64,000 bases of DNA, taken from NCBI RefSeq assembly GCF_029643245.1, contig NZ_CP116398.1, positions 3,224,001 through 3,288,000 of the forward strand, in the 5' to 3' direction. The DNA is from Methylomonas sp. EFPC3. GTDB lineage: Bacteria > Pseudomonadota > Gammaproteobacteria > Methylococcales > Methylomonadaceae. Below, in pieces: positions 1-8,825 of this stretch. The notes under the pieces are model-generated. The model was not told the DNA's origin. It was given only the letters and a program-made list of their open reading frames with translations, and searched no databases. Each line of letters starts with the position of its first letter. The first letter of the stretch is position 1. Both the position numbers and the translations under genes were made by a program.

Positions 1-2484
1 ATATCCCAATCCGTTCAAATACCCCTGCAACGCTTTGGCCGCCTCATCCCGCCGGCTTTCAATTTCGGTCAAGGTCACCCGGTATTTATCCCACCAGTTT
101 TCGAACGCCGCGACGATTTGCTTGCGCTGGGCGGCGATGTAGCGTTCCAGAATAGTTTGCATGTCGTGATGGAGGATTTTAAGCAGCAGTTCAGCGGCTT
201 GTTCCGGCGTCAAGGCATCGACTGCGCGGTTCAAATGTTGGGTAAAACCGTCCTGCTGGGTTTTCAGTTGCTTTTTGAGGTCGGCCAGTTGTTTTTTCCA
301 GGCCTTGATTTGCGCTTCGTCGACCGGGTTGTCGTCGTCCTCGTTTTCGCTGGTCTCTTCGTCGTCATCGCTTTTGGCGGAAACAGCGGCTTTAAGCTGG
401 CTTTCCAGTTCGGCTTTTTGCGCTTCCAGTTCGCTTAAGGCGCTTACAAAGTCGCCGAGCAGAAATTTGACCAGTTTGTGTTCCAGCGGACTGTCTTTGC
501 CAGCCTTGTCTTCCAGGGCGGTGACGATGCCGGTACGCCAGGCGTCGACCACTCCCTTGCTGTCGCGGGCCATCAGGGTCAGGAAGTCGTATTTGCTTTG
601 ATACCAAAAGCCGGCGACGATGCCCCGCACTTGAAAGGGGTCGAGCAAGCCGATGCGTTCCAGGTTATCGGAAAAGCTGTGCAGCAGTTCGTTGCGCAAG
701 GCCACCAGACTAGCGGCGTTGTCGCGTTGCCCGGCCAATGCGGTGATGCGGGTGCTATGTTCTGCCCACCACTGTTCAAAGGCAACGCGGATCGCGGCTT
801 CCTTGGCTTTCAGGCCGGGGTTGGCTTCGATGGAGGGCTTTAGCGACTGACGGTTGTCCAGGTGGGCTTGGAAGTCGTAATAGCTGGGGCTGTCTGGACG
901 CTGGGCAAACAAATCCAACGGATTTAAGCCGTGAGCATCGAACAATGCCATTTTGGCGTCGACTTCGGCTTTCGGCACGCCACCGAGCAAATGGGCGCGC
1001 ACATCGTGCGGTTCCGGCGGCGGTGCGTTGTCGGCGTAACGGCGGATGTTGAGGTTGTAGTCGTTGGCTTTCAGTGTGGCGTTGTCGATGATCGCCGAAA
1101 AGCCGTCAATGGCCTGGTATTGGTCGAAGGTGGTGACGATTTTTTCGATGTGTTCCGGCAGCAGGAAATTCTGGGCCCGGCCTTCGAAGTATTCGCGGTC
1201 GGCGTTGATGAACAGCACTTTGCCTTGGCGCTCGGGCGGTTTGCCGCTGACGCGATTGGCACCGTCCTGCACTTGTTGGCGCAACACCAAAATGCAGGCC
1301 GGGATGCCGGTGCCGTAAAACAAGTTTGGGGCGACGCCGATCACCGCTTCTAGCAAGTCGTCTTTGATGATGCCGGCACGGATGGCTTTTTCTTCGCCGC
1401 CGCGAAACAGCACGCCGTGCGGCATGACAGTGGCCATACGGCCGCCATCGCGCAATACGGACAGCATGTGTTGCAGAAACATCAAGTCGGCTTTTTTGGC
1501 CCCGAGCGGCACTTGGCCGTAGCGGAAACGCTCAGGGAATTTCGGCGCCCAGGCCGGAGTGCCGTCGGCCTTCTTTTCGGCATTACCCCAGTTGATCGAG
1601 AACGGCGGATTGGTCAGGATGCGGTCGAAACGGCGCAGTTCACGATTTTCGATGTGGCGCGGATCGGCCAGGGTGTCTTCGTTTTCCAGATCGGCGGTAC
1701 TGATGCCGTGCAGCAGCATGTTCATCTTGGCAATGGACCAGACCGTGCCGTTGAACTCCTGACCAAACAGATTGGCCTTGCGGCCGTCGGCGCCGTGTTC
1801 GTCGATGAATTCCTTGGCGGCAATCAGCATGCCGCCCGAACCGCAGCACGGATCATAAACGTGATGGTGTAGTTCCGGCTTGATCAGCCGGACTATCATC
1901 CGTACCACAGCGCGCGGCGTGTAGAACTCGCCACCTTTCTTACCGGCCGAGTCGGCAAATTCACCGATCAGATATTCGTAAGCGGCACCGAGCAGGTCGG
2001 GGAATTCAAAATCTTCGTTGCGCAGCCGGTGCTGGCCGAAGTGACTGATCAGCTGACGCAGTTTGATGTCGGGGATTTTGCTTTGACCGACCTTGCGGGT
2101 GAAGTCTATATGTTCCAGTACGTCGTGCAGGCTGGTATTGGCGGTTTCGATGCCAGCCAGAGCTTTGTTCAGGTAGTCGCCGACATTATGGTGAGCATCG
2201 TTGAGCAGAAAGTCGTAACGCGAATGCAGCGGCACCCAGAACGTGCTTTCGGTTTTGTACCAGCGGGAGATTTCTGCATCGGTTTCCGCTTCCGATTGGG
2301 TTTTGCCGTTATCTAACCCGAGTTGAATCACCTCTTCCCGGCGTTGCTCGAACACATCCGAACAGCGTTTCAGAAACAGCATGCCGAAGATGTATTCCTT
2401 AAATTCAGAGGCATCCATCTTGCCGCGCAAAATATCGGCGGCTTTGAAGAGATGACGTTCCAGTTGGGGCAGGGTTAGCGGCAT
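1..2484 (-). CDS. hsdM: Type I restriction-modification DNA methyltransferase subunit HsdM (3' end outside window)
   Basis: Reads on the minus strand from ATG at 2484 and is open for 828 codons to the window edge, so the C-terminus is missing. The N-terminus ([19 protein letters not shown]) is the typical HsdM helical domain. The SAM-binding motif DPCCGSGG lies at about residues 211-218 and the adenine-methylase catalytic motif NPPF at 292-295. After the catalytic core, a long charged, coiled-coil-like C-terminal part makes it longer than classical HsdM of about 530 residues. In type I systems this subunit methylates adenine in the site chosen by HsdS and pairs with HsdR; hsdS and hsdR would lie left of the window. 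It sits outside the TGTTT-bounded transposon, but just inside what may be an end of a different element at 2786. Confidence 0.93.
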   Translation of the reverse strand, partial: MPLTLPQLERHLFKAADILRGKMDASEFKEYIFGMLFLKRCSDVFEQRREEVIQLGLDNGKTQSEAETDAEISRWYKTESTFWVPLHSRYDFLLNDAHHNVGDYLNKALAGIETANTSLHDVLEHIDFTRKVGQSKIPDIKLRQLISHFGQHRLRNEDFEFPDLLGAAYEYLIGEFADSAGKKGGEFYTPRAVVRMIVRLIKPELHHHVYDPCCGSGGMLIAAKEFIDEHGADGRKANLFGQEFNGTVWSIAKMNMLLHGISTADLENEDTLADPRHIENRELRRFDRILTNPPFSINWGNAEKKADGTPAWAPKFPERFRYGQVPLGAKKADLMFLQHMLSVLRDGGRMATVMPHGVLFRGGEEKAIRAGIIKDDLLEAVIGVAPNLFYGTGIPACILVLRQQVQDGANRVSGKPPERQGKVLFINADREYFEGRAQNFLLPEHIEKIVTTFDQYQAIDGFSAIIDNATLKANDYNLNIRRYADNAPPPEPHDVRAHLLGGVPKAEVDAKMALFDAHGLNPLDLFAQRPDSPSYYDFQAHLDNRQSLKPSIEANPGLKAKEAAIRVAFEQWWAEHSTRITALAGQRDNAASLVALRNELLHSFSDNLERIGLLDPFQVRGIVAGFWYQSKYDFLTLMARDSKGVVDAWRTGIVTALEDKAGKDSPLEHKLVKFLLGDFVSALSELEAQKAELESQLKAAVSAKSDDDEETSENEDDDNPVDEAQIKAWKKQLADLKKQLKTQQDGFTQHLNRAVDALTPEQAAELLLKILHHDMQTILERYIAAQRKQIVAAFENWWDKYRVTLTEIESRRDEAAKALQGYLNGLGY

Positions 2485-2686
2485 TTAATGGTCCGTTATG
2501 CTTAATCCATGAATCATACAGCGCTTCGAGTCTGGTTCGAAGCTATCTAGCATTCAGCTATTCGTCTTTAAAAAAAACGGTAGGGCTATGAGGAGAGGAC
2601 TTCACCCCTCGCTACAACCGATCCCTATTAGATAAGAACCAATCTCATCTACTGCTTTTTCATTTAAGGTGTGTCCCCAAAAACGT

Positions 2687-2709
2687 GTGGTCCGCCGTTC
2701 GCAGACCAC
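2687..2709. terminator. Hairpin beside the first 66-bp repeat
   Basis: Imperfect 9-bp stem (GTGGTCCGC / GCAGACCAC, one mismatch) with a 5-base loop. It lacks a clear T-run, so it may be a structural element rather than a terminator. A comparable hairpin occupies the same place before the second 66-bp repeat (8713-8737). The rest of 2485-2686 shows nothing recognisable except space for an hsdM promoter. Confidence 0.35.
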
Positions 2710-2720
2710 TTCAAAGCACC

Positions 2721-2786
2721 ATTAATAAATTTTGAGATTTCACATAAGAATTGTGAGACAAATTTAAGAAATTATGAGATCTGACA
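2721..2786. repeat. 66-bp direct repeat, copy 1; probable end of a second transposon family
   Basis: Identical over 66 bp to 8741-8806. Read on the minus strand it begins TGTCAGA and contains three TCTCA-(A/C/T)-AATT iterons spaced exactly 21 bp apart. That is the layout of transposase-binding sites at the end of Tn7/Tn5053-like elements. In this reading the element would lie to the left and include hsdM. No partner end is visible in the window. Confidence 0.6.
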
Positions 2787-2794
2787 AACATTCA

Positions 2795-2799
2795 TGTTT
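2795..2799. repeat. 5-bp target-site duplication, left copy
   Basis: TGTTT directly before the transposon terminus TGTCGGG; the same five bases follow the right terminus at 42966-42970. A 5-bp duplication is the norm for Tn7-like transposition. Confidence 0.85.
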
Positions 2800-2945
2800 T
2801 GTCGGGTGACACAATTAGTGAAAAATGGGCGATTGATTTTAAAGTGATATTTCATTATTTGTGTCACACACCATACCCACTTTTGACACAAATAATGAAA
2901 AATTCCGGATTTTGTGCCACTAATATTGAAAAATTTCGAACGCAT
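2800..2945. repeat. Transposon left end (L1) with transposase-binding repeats
   Basis: Four binding-site-like motifs follow the TGTCGGG terminus: about 2807-2825, an inverted copy at 2850-2866, 2884-2905 and 2914-2937. The inner part is almost identical to the second left end at 8826-8970, while the outermost 60 bp differ. Between 2945 and the esterase gene at 3213 I see no gene. Confidence 0.8.
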
Positions 2946-3212
2946 CATCTGATAGAGCAAGTTCGGCCAAAACCCGCCGCTCGGAGTAGCTATCCCATTT
3001 TAATAATTAAGGCACCATGTAACCCAATCGGCTGTCCGGTATTCGGCTACGTTTTGGGTCGTCGTTTGATGGCTCTAGGCTTAATACGTCCAGGTCGGTT
3101 GTCAACCAACTGTTCAGCCACTAAAAGGAGCAGGCAGACCCGAGAGGAATCCGGGTGACCGTTTGCTTTCGGGTTTACCTTTGCACCCATTACGATTCAT
3201 ATAGAGTCAATT

Positions 3213-4112
3213 TCACTTTGCCCGAGGGCTAACTTGAGTCGCTGACACAAAAAACTCGACAATATCCTGACTTCGCTCGGGCCAATGTGAATGGATTTGA
3301 TCACCTTCACAGTACAATGTTTTTACGCCCCCGGCACACCCTGAATAAGAGGAGCAACCATTTGCGATTTTATCCGGAATAGGATCACATTTATTACAAG
3401 CTGCCCACCAACCCACCGCTTGCTGACCATAACCAGGAAACAGGCGATCCTTGCTGCTGTGCATGATCATAACCGGCAAGGGCTCGGGGCATTTGCGGTC
3501 GCGTAAATCATCATACGCAACCCCTGCTGCGCTCGGCGCAATTGCACGTGGGATGTGTCGTGTGCCAGTCATAAACGCTAATGCCATTGCCGAAGTCCCT
3601 CCATCGGAATGTCCCGTAACATAGACCTGTTTTTCATCAATACACCACTTTTTGGCCATTAAACTGGGAATGGTGCCTAATTCTACGGTAGTGCTGGGCG
3701 ATAATTCCGGGTGATCCGCATAGGCCACGATGAAACCGGCTTGGGTAGCAGGAAAAGTGAACCCAGTTGTTTTTTCGGTTTTAGCCCGATTCGATCCGGC
3801 CGGAGAAAATACCAGTAATAGTGGGTGGGCAACGGATGCATCATAATTGGCTGGTGTGCGGACATTGTATTTGATGCCATTTTCGGTTTCTTCACCATAA
3901 GTCTCTCCAGCGTCTCCACTGAGTTGATCAGCTTTGCAAAGACGTTTCAGCATCTCAGGTCGATACACGGCCTGCCCCAATTCTACCGAGTCGCCGCTAT
4001 GATCCATCAAAAGCATGACAACCATTACTAATATCGGTAACCCGAATAGCACTTTCTGCCAAGAATTGGTTCTTAAAAGATAAACCTTTAATTGAGTCAT
4101 ATTCATAGTCAT
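3213..4112 (-). CDS. Membrane-anchored alpha/beta hydrolase of the PHB-depolymerase/esterase type
   Basis: 299 residues. An N-terminal hydrophobic segment (VLFGLPILVMVVMLLM, about residues 22-37) is likely an uncleaved anchor or signal, placing the enzyme outside the inner membrane. The hydrolase fold follows: PLLLVFSPAGS (oxyanion region), nucleophile in GHSDGG, candidate acid in SSKDRLFPG and candidate histidine in QIHSHWP near the C-terminus. Several cysteines suggest disulfides. This pattern fits the esterase/PHB-depolymerase family; the true substrate is unknown. It is the last gene of a three-gene minus-strand run below the LysR regulator at 5243. It lies inside the transposon and so is cargo. 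Confidence 0.75.
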   Translation of the reverse strand: MTMNMTQLKVYLLRTNSWQKVLFGLPILVMVVMLLMDHSGDSVELGQAVYRPEMLKRLCKADQLSGDAGETYGEETENGIKYNVRTPANYDASVAHPLLLVFSPAGSNRAKTEKTTGFTFPATQAGFIVAYADHPELSPSTTVELGTIPSLMAKKWCIDEKQVYVTGHSDGGTSAMALAFMTGTRHIPRAIAPSAAGVAYDDLRDRKCPEPLPVMIMHSSKDRLFPGYGQQAVGWWAACNKCDPIPDKIANGCSSYSGCAGGVKTLYCEGDQIHSHWPERSQDIVEFFVSATQVSPRAK

Positions 4113-4151
4113 ATTCCCCCTAAGTACGTTTGACTCGCCTGTACCATTCGA

Positions 4152-4757
4152 TCATGCCTCAGGTGAGTGATTGGGCGCTTCCTTATTCGCTAACTTCATT
4201 ACAATATAAGCCAGCAACAACAAGCTTCCGATTATCACAATCTGCAGCATATAGCTTTTTCCCGGAACCGATTCCAGGCCAACAGAGAACGGAATATGAG
4301 TGTCAAGACGCTTATCCTTGTCGACAATAGCGATGTGTGCCAAATAATTACCAGCACCATATTGACTAAAATCGACCATACTATCGAAAGTACCGTTTTT
4401 AACTTTTTTCGGCTGCTGATAAAAAACCCTTTGCCCTTCAGGTTCTTTGGTGATTTCGAATTCCACGCTGACATTGCGCAGACTTTTACCTTCGTAGTCG
4501 AACACCAAATTAGTTGGGCCGATTTCGGGAATGATGCTGCAATATTCCCGATCCCCTGACAGAGTCGGGGTATAGGCCGTGAAATGGACTCGTTCAAAAC
4601 CAACCCTCGTAACGCAAGCATCGGCCTCGTCAGGCGCACCTCGATGCGCTTGGGCAATAGTTGGCATTAATCCGACCCAAAAGACAACAGGCAGCAGACC
4701 CATCCACCTAATGCGCTTGTAAGCCGCCTTTTTTAGTTTGTTGATAGAGTTAGGCAT
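4152..4757 (-). CDS. Secreted/membrane-anchored periplasmic protein of unknown function
   Basis: 201 residues. A signal peptide (hydrophobic stretch about residues 20-35, ending AQA-H) precedes a periplasmic domain of about 130 residues rich in beta strands. A C-terminal transmembrane helix (about residues 169-187) and a short charged cytosolic tail follow. Two cysteines (DACVTR and EYCSII) could form a disulfide. The topology resembles small FixH/YtkA-like proteins, but I see no metal-site motif and do not assign it. It sits 39 bp upstream of the esterase gene and 42 bp downstream of the EthD-like gene, and is probably co-transcribed with both. Confidence 0.7.
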   Translation of the reverse strand: MPNSINKLKKAAYKRIRWMGLLPVVFWVGLMPTIAQAHRGAPDEADACVTRVGFERVHFTAYTPTLSGDREYCSIIPEIGPTNLVFDYEGKSLRNVSVEFEITKEPEGQRVFYQQPKKVKNGTFDSMVDFSQYGAGNYLAHIAIVDKDKRLDTHIPFSVGLESVPGKSYMLQIVIIGSLLLLAYIVMKLANKEAPNHSPEA

Positions 4758-4799
4758 TGATTTGCCTCCACAGTGATTATGTTAAATCCGATGGTCGGA

Positions 4800-5126
4800 T
4801 TAGAAATCAAAGGTTTCCACCTCGGAGATCAGAAACAACGGCTCACCACCGCTAGAAATCTCAACGGCATGCTGAGCTGTTTCTTGACCGCCTGGTGAAT
4901 TCAGACAAGCCTTTAATTCGGCGAGGGATGGAAAATAAACCTCGGCAATTCGATGAAACTGCGCTGCAGATTTGTCTACATTGGAAAGAATCAATGAGGC
5001 GACAAATCGTGTTTTGCCGGCCAGCTTTTCGACCGCCATCGGCACATGCTCATCAGCATAACGACGTTCAAAAGTTTCTAAATCTGTTGGCGTAGGGTAC
5101 ATTACGATTAATTTTGCTGTTTTCAT
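4800..5126 (-). CDS. EthD-domain protein
   Basis: 108 residues matching the EthD/ferredoxin-like dimeric alpha-beta barrel family. It has the N-terminal beta strand KLIVMYPTPTD, the FERRYADEHVPMA segment (family hallmark Y..EH.P), and a C-terminal strand ending in VETFDF. Such proteins help degrade or modify small organics, for example ether breakdown by the Eth cytochrome P450 system, though their exact reaction is often unknown. It is the first gene of the minus-strand run and diverges from the LysR gene across a 116-bp promoter region, so it is the likely LysR target. Confidence 0.8.
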   Translation of the reverse strand: MKTAKLIVMYPTPTDLETFERRYADEHVPMAVEKLAGKTRFVASLILSNVDKSAAQFHRIAEVYFPSLAELKACLNSPGGQETAQHAVEISSGGEPLFLISEVETFDF

Positions 5127-5211
5127 AGGAATATTGAATATTTAGGTGACTTGGTGTTTATATTAAATAATGAGTTAGGTAAACTGTAAAATACCATTTT
5201 TCTATCTAATG

Positions 5212-5226
5212 ATAGGTTTAACCTAT
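5212..5226. promoter_or_regulatory. LysR-type operator (T-N11-A palindrome)
   Basis: ATAGGTTTAACCTAT is an interrupted palindrome (arms ATAGGTT/AACCTAT) of the T-N11-A form bound by LysR regulators. It lies in the divergent region between the EthD-like gene and the lysR gene, 16 bp before the lysR start. Confidence 0.65.
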
Positions 5227-5242
5227 TAAAAAGGGGCAAGCT

Positions 5243-6118
5243 GTGGAAATGCAACAAATACGCTATTTTCTGGCCGTCTGCGATAAGGGCTCGTTCACTC
5301 GCGCTGCACAAGCAACCTATGTGGCCCAACCCTCCCTGACGCAAGCAATTAAGAAATTGGAAGATGAACTTGGCGGTGAGCTATTTAGCCGAGACCGCAG
5401 CGGATGTCGGTTGACGGCCTTAGGACGTTTGGTTGAACCTTCTATACGTGAAATAGTGCGCAAGACGCAAGCTGTCAAAGCTGAGGCTGTGCGTTTCAGC
5501 CGCTTAAATACTGTGCCACTTCGCATCGGCGTGATGACGACAATTGCCGCACACCATTTAAGTCCATTCTTCACTGACTTTCAGCAAGAACGACCCCATG
5601 TAGAACTGGAATTAGTCGTCGACAGTGAATGCAATCTATTGAATCAACTTGATGAAGATAGCCTGGATTTAGTTATCAGTGCACCAACATCCTTACTGGC
5701 AGAGCATTACCAGTCTTTAGAGCTTTACGAAGAACGCTATGTCGTTGTCTTCAACGACAAACACCGTTTCAATCAACTGCAACAAATTGATTTAGCGACG
5801 ATACAAGCTGAACCTTACTTGGATCGCCTGAACTGTGAATTGCGTGAAACACTGAGGAGTGTGTGCCAGGGGCGGCAGGTCAATCTTTATGCTGCCTATA
5901 GAAGTAATAGCGAAGAGTGGATACTGAGTATGGTACGCGCCGGAATCGGTGTTGCGCTAATGCCGGAATTCACCATCACCAAAAATGCAGATCAGATTCG
6001 AGTTCGTTATCTGTCAGATCCGGAAATTCGTCGCACCATCTGCGCTATATTCCCGCCCACATCGGCCGCAAAACCCGAAGTGGCAGAAGTATTGAAAAGT
6101 CTGCGGATAGGTTTTTAA
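5243..6118 (+). CDS. LysR-family transcriptional regulator
   Basis: 291 residues. The N-terminal winged helix-turn-helix (about residues 4-62: FLAVCDKGSFTRAAQATYVAQPSLTQAIKKLEDELG) is standard LysR, followed by a periplasmic-binding-protein-like effector domain. The GTG at 5243 is chosen because AAGGGG lies about 7 bases upstream; the ATG two codons later (5249) is possible. It is divergent from the EthD/periplasmic/esterase run, with a T-N11-A palindrome between them, so it probably controls that run and itself. The effector is unknown. Confidence 0.9.
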   Translation: MEMQQIRYFLAVCDKGSFTRAAQATYVAQPSLTQAIKKLEDELGGELFSRDRSGCRLTALGRLVEPSIREIVRKTQAVKAEAVRFSRLNTVPLRIGVMTTIAAHHLSPFFTDFQQERPHVELELVVDSECNLLNQLDEDSLDLVISAPTSLLAEHYQSLELYEERYVVVFNDKHRFNQLQQIDLATIQAEPYLDRLNCELRETLRSVCQGRQVNLYAAYRSNSEEWILSMVRAGIGVALMPEFTITKNADQIRVRYLSDPEIRRTICAIFPPTSAAKPEVAEVLKSLRIGF

Positions 6119-6397
6119 AAAATCACAGGTTAGGCAAAACTAAATCAAAAGTCCGATTATGGCGTTTAAAGGGGTTAGGAAACCTCTGATTATTGCAGTT
6201 TTTCAAGAAAAATTGACGCGCAAGCCATTGCTTTAATTGGTGCTGAACCAATCTGCCAGAAAGCCGCCATACATGTTTCTCAATAGCTGACCTTCAAATA
6301 GGCTTGAGCAGACCTTCACCAACTCAATTTATTGTTGAAGGTTACAATGAAAAGCCCAGTTTTATTTGGTCATTTGCTTGGCAAATCAAAAATCCTT

Positions 6398-6840
6398 TTA
6401 ATATTCAGACATCACGTTCTCAATACGTCGATCTGGCACTAACCATAGCAATGCGACCAGCACATAAAGCCCTTGAGCTAACCATGGTGACCAAAACGTG
6501 CTTAGTGTCGCTATTAAGTAAATCAATGGTGAGGATTTACCCTTCCAGTCGCTACCGACAGATCTTTTTAATAGCGAATTTGTCCCTTGTGAAACGATGA
6601 TGAGGTATTGTAATAATATATAAGCGATTGCTGCCATCAATAGAACCACTCCGTAAGCCATCGTTGGTATAGCCGCAAAGTGATTTTCCCCCATCCAGGC
6701 AGTTGTGAACGGAAATAACGATAACCAGAACAATAAATGCAGGTTTGCCCACAGTATCGAACCAGTGACTTTTTGGCATGTCTGCAGTAAATGGTGATGG
6801 TTATTCCAGTAAATGCCTACATAGACAGAAGTGGCCCCAT
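6398..6840 (-). pseudogene. 5'-truncated TMEM175/DUF1211-family membrane protein
   Basis: The frame runs to the stop at 6398 and matches the C-terminal two thirds of DUF1211/TMEM175-like potassium-channel-related proteins. It includes YVGIYWNNHHHLL followed by FWLSLFPFTTAWMGENHFA and three to four further hydrophobic segments. The reading frame is open up to the IS3-family element at about 6841, where the N-terminal helix with the usual FSDG motif should be, and that part is missing. The first in-frame ATG is at 6733, inside the conserved region. The 5' end was probably removed by an IS-associated deletion. The stretch 6119-6397 shows nothing else. Confidence 0.7.
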
Positions 6841-6888
6841 TGGATTGTACAAAAAATCGATGATTTAAAGTGAAATCCCTGCCATGGT

Positions 6889-7719
6889 TTAGGCGGCCAA
6901 CTTGAGAGTTGGCAACCCATAACTATACGCCTGATGCGGCGTTTTTCGGTTCAAGCTGGAGTGCGGTCGTTCGTGGTTGTACCATTCGAAATAATCCAGG
7001 ATTGAAGCGCGGGCTTGGCCGACGGAATCGTAGGCATGCAGGTAAACCCGCTCGTATTTGACGGATCGCCATAGTCGCTCGACAAAGACATTATCCCGCC
7101 AGGCACCGCGACCGTCCATACTTAACTGACAGCCTTGGTTTTTCACCGCCTCGACAAACGCCTTGGCCGTGAACTGACTGCCTTGATCGGTGTTGACGAT
7201 GTCCGGCCTGCCGTAATGTTTGAAGGCTTGTTCCAGCACGTCCACCGCATGACAGGCTTCCAGGGTGATCGCCACCTTGGCGGCCAGGACTTTTCGAGTA
7301 GCCCAGTCGACAACCGCCGTTAAATACGCAAAACCCTTGGCCAGTGGGATATAGGTCGTATCCAGCGCCCAGACCTGATTGGCGCGATTGATGGTCGTGC
7401 CGCGTAGCAAGTAGGGATAGATTTCGTGACTGGGTGTCTTCTTACTGGTATTGGGTTTGCCGTACACGGCTTCGATGCCCATTTTCGTCATCAAGGATTT
7501 TACACGCTTGCGGCCAATCTGAATGCCTTGCCGGTTCAACTGGTCACGCAACTGGCGAGCGCCCATGAACGGGTGCTTCAGGTGCAGTTCGTCGACTCGG
7601 CGCATGATGTCCAAATCGCATTCCGAAACCGGCTTGGGCAGGTAATACACGCTGCCGCGACTGATATTCAATAGCTTGGCTTGCCGACCGATCGGCAGTT
7701 CCGATTGACGGTTGATCAT
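6889..7719 (-). CDS. IS3-family transposase OrfB (DDE integrase domain)
   Basis: 276 residues with an HTH_21-type N-terminus and an rve integrase core. The DDE residues appear in WALDTTYIP, NTDQGSQF and VERLWRS, followed by YNHERPHSSL. It begins by overlapping the orfA stop (ATGA at 7716-7719). In this family OrfB is usually made as an OrfAB fusion by -1 frameshifting; I did not identify the slippery site with certainty. Confidence 0.9.
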   Translation of the reverse strand: MINRQSELPIGRQAKLLNISRGSVYYLPKPVSECDLDIMRRVDELHLKHPFMGARQLRDQLNRQGIQIGRKRVKSLMTKMGIEAVYGKPNTSKKTPSHEIYPYLLRGTTINRANQVWALDTTYIPLAKGFAYLTAVVDWATRKVLAAKVAITLEACHAVDVLEQAFKHYGRPDIVNTDQGSQFTAKAFVEAVKNQGCQLSMDGRGAWRDNVFVERLWRSVKYERVYLHAYDSVGQARASILDYFEWYNHERPHSSLNRKTPHQAYSYGLPTLKLAA

Positions 7720-8021
7720 CGCTTTGCGCTCAGCAATCCCGCCTTGTTGAGCGCGTTCCCTAAAAAATCGTTTTCCAAGGTCAGTTGGCCGATTTTCGCA
7801 TGTAGGGCTTGCAGGTCGACTGACGGTGATTCAGGCTCCGCGGGCTTCCCAAACACCTCGGCAGCCCGTTCGGCCAGCTGTTTCTTCCAGTCGACAATCT
7901 GATTTTGATGAATCTCAAACTCCTGGGTCAACTGCGCCAGGGTTTTATCGCCTGCCAAGGCGGCCAAAGCCACTTTGGCTTTGAAGGCGGGGGAATGTTT
8001 TCTTCTCGGTTTTTTGGACAT
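7716..8021 (-). CDS. IS3-family OrfA (helix-turn-helix)
   Basis: 101 residues. The helix-turn-helix (KAKVALAALAGDKTLAQLTQ, then FEIHQNQIVDWKKQL) is followed by a leucine-zipper-like C-terminal helix. OrfA binds the IS ends and supplies the N-terminus of the OrfAB transposase. Four-base overlap with orfB. Confidence 0.88.
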   Translation of the reverse strand: MSKKPRRKHSPAFKAKVALAALAGDKTLAQLTQEFEIHQNQIVDWKKQLAERAAEVFGKPAEPESPSVDLQALHAKIGQLTLENDFLGNALNKAGLLSAKR

Positions 8022-8100
8022 CTACTGCTCCGTTTCTTTGTCCTTGCGGACATTCAAAAGTAGCAGGGTTTTTCACTTAAACGACTGTTCAATTTTTTGG

Positions 8101-8432
8101 GGCCCGCTCTCTGCGGATCCCGCCACTATTCCCATGCTCGTTTCACGAAGTCTGATGGCGCGCCTGTGGCACTGACTTGCAGATTGCCCTTTGCTGAGAT
8201 AGCCAGTCGCCCAGGTGATCCGGCGTTACTCTGCGTGGTTAACAACAGGTCGTCGATGTGCCAACCTAGTGTCGAAACCTGCGCTTGAAGCTGGGTGCCG
8301 GCACCTTCGATTGTTGGAGCCTGCTCACCAGTGACAGGCTCTTATTAGGTCCTCAAACTCGAATCCCGCACCACTCGTCGACCGCAGGGTCGCGGATGTT
8401 CGCTTATTTCCACTAGATGTCTTCTGCATCAT
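8101..8432 (-). pseudogene. N-terminal remnant of a large defence-type ATP-binding (STAND-like) protein
   Basis: Starting from ATG at 8430-8432, the protein reads into SGAGFEFEDLIRA. A frameshift near 8335 moves the same protein into another frame, which continues GWHIDDLLLT, RLAISAKGNLQV and DFVKRAWE. A TAG stop follows at 8126-8128, where related proteins carry on (WRDPQRAGP is visible after it), and then the IS3 element cuts the gene. This layout resembles the amino-terminal region of large island proteins with a restriction-like fold ahead of a P-loop ATPase. The rest of the gene is absent, because the DNA beyond the IS belongs to a different gene. Confidence 0.6.
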
Positions 8433-8451
8433 TGTTTTAGTCGGTCTAGCC

Positions 8452-8601
8452 ATGATCAAGAGATTAGCACGAATCAAACAGATGCAGCGTAGGCGTTTTT
8501 ACAGGGATTTGAACACTCTAGGCGCTCGCTTGCTCAGTAGCGATTTACTGAACAACGTCGAAGCTCGATTTCTTCCATATAGGAAACTTTGCGCAGATTA
8601 G
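8452..8601 (+). CDS. Possible 49-residue basic small protein
   Basis: ATG at 8452 to TAG at 8601 encodes a basic peptide starting MIKRLARIKQMQRRRFYRD. No convincing ribosome site or known family is seen. It fills part of the otherwise empty stretch 8433-8712. It could be chance. Confidence 0.25.
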   Translation: MIKRLARIKQMQRRRFYRDLNTLGARLLSSDLLNNVEARFLPYRKLCAD

Positions 8602-8712
8602 AAACCAAGTCAAAATTTGCCGACGTCAAGATCTCTACCAACTTCTGCTTTTTGGAGCTGTCGATGATCAATTTTCTGAACCTATTCTGCCTACCCAATT
8701 TCTCTATCGATG

Positions 8713-8737
8713 CCTGCCGATAAAAATCACCGGCAGG
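8713..8737. terminator. Hairpin beside the second 66-bp repeat
   Basis: Perfect 7-bp stem CCTGCCG / CGGCAGG with an 11-base AT-rich loop, ending 3 bp before the 66-bp repeat. Different in sequence from the hairpin at 2687-2709 but in the same relative position. Confidence 0.35.
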
Positions 8738-8740
8738 ATG

Positions 8741-8806
8741 ATTAATAAATTTTGAGATTTCACATAAGAATTGTGAGACAAATTTAAGAAATTATGAGAT
8801 CTGACA
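8741..8806. repeat. 66-bp direct repeat, copy 2; probable transposon end
   Basis: Identical to 2721-2786 including the three 21-bp-spaced TCTCA iterons (minus strand) and terminal TGTCAGA. It is followed after 19 bp by a second transposon left end, as copy 1 is followed after 13 bp by the first. Confidence 0.6.
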
Positions 8807-8825
8807 TGTCACTCGACACTAATTT

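Larger units (their letters stand above)
6841..8099 (-). mobile_element. IS3-family insertion sequence (first copy), ends approximate
   Basis: Carries an overlapping orfA/orfB pair. Partly matching terminal regions are seen: TTTAAAGTGAAATCCCTG near 6863 and, inverted, TTTAAGTGAAAAACCCTG near 8080. No direct repeat flanks it, and the two sides join fragments of unrelated genes, so a deletion probably removed DNA next to it. The exact termini cannot be fixed by eye. Confidence 0.8.

Noticed and set aside
2799..3158. Plus-strand TTG-started frame across the left transposon end, and the similar frame at 8825-9109
   Set aside because: Both arise from the conserved end repeats and have no ribosome site; the similarity between them is due to the repeated DNA, not protein.
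2800..8806. Treating L1 and the second 66-bp repeat as the two ends of one 6-kb transposon
   Set aside because: Flanking pentamers (TGTTT and TGTCA) do not match and the end motifs differ; kept only as a possibility.
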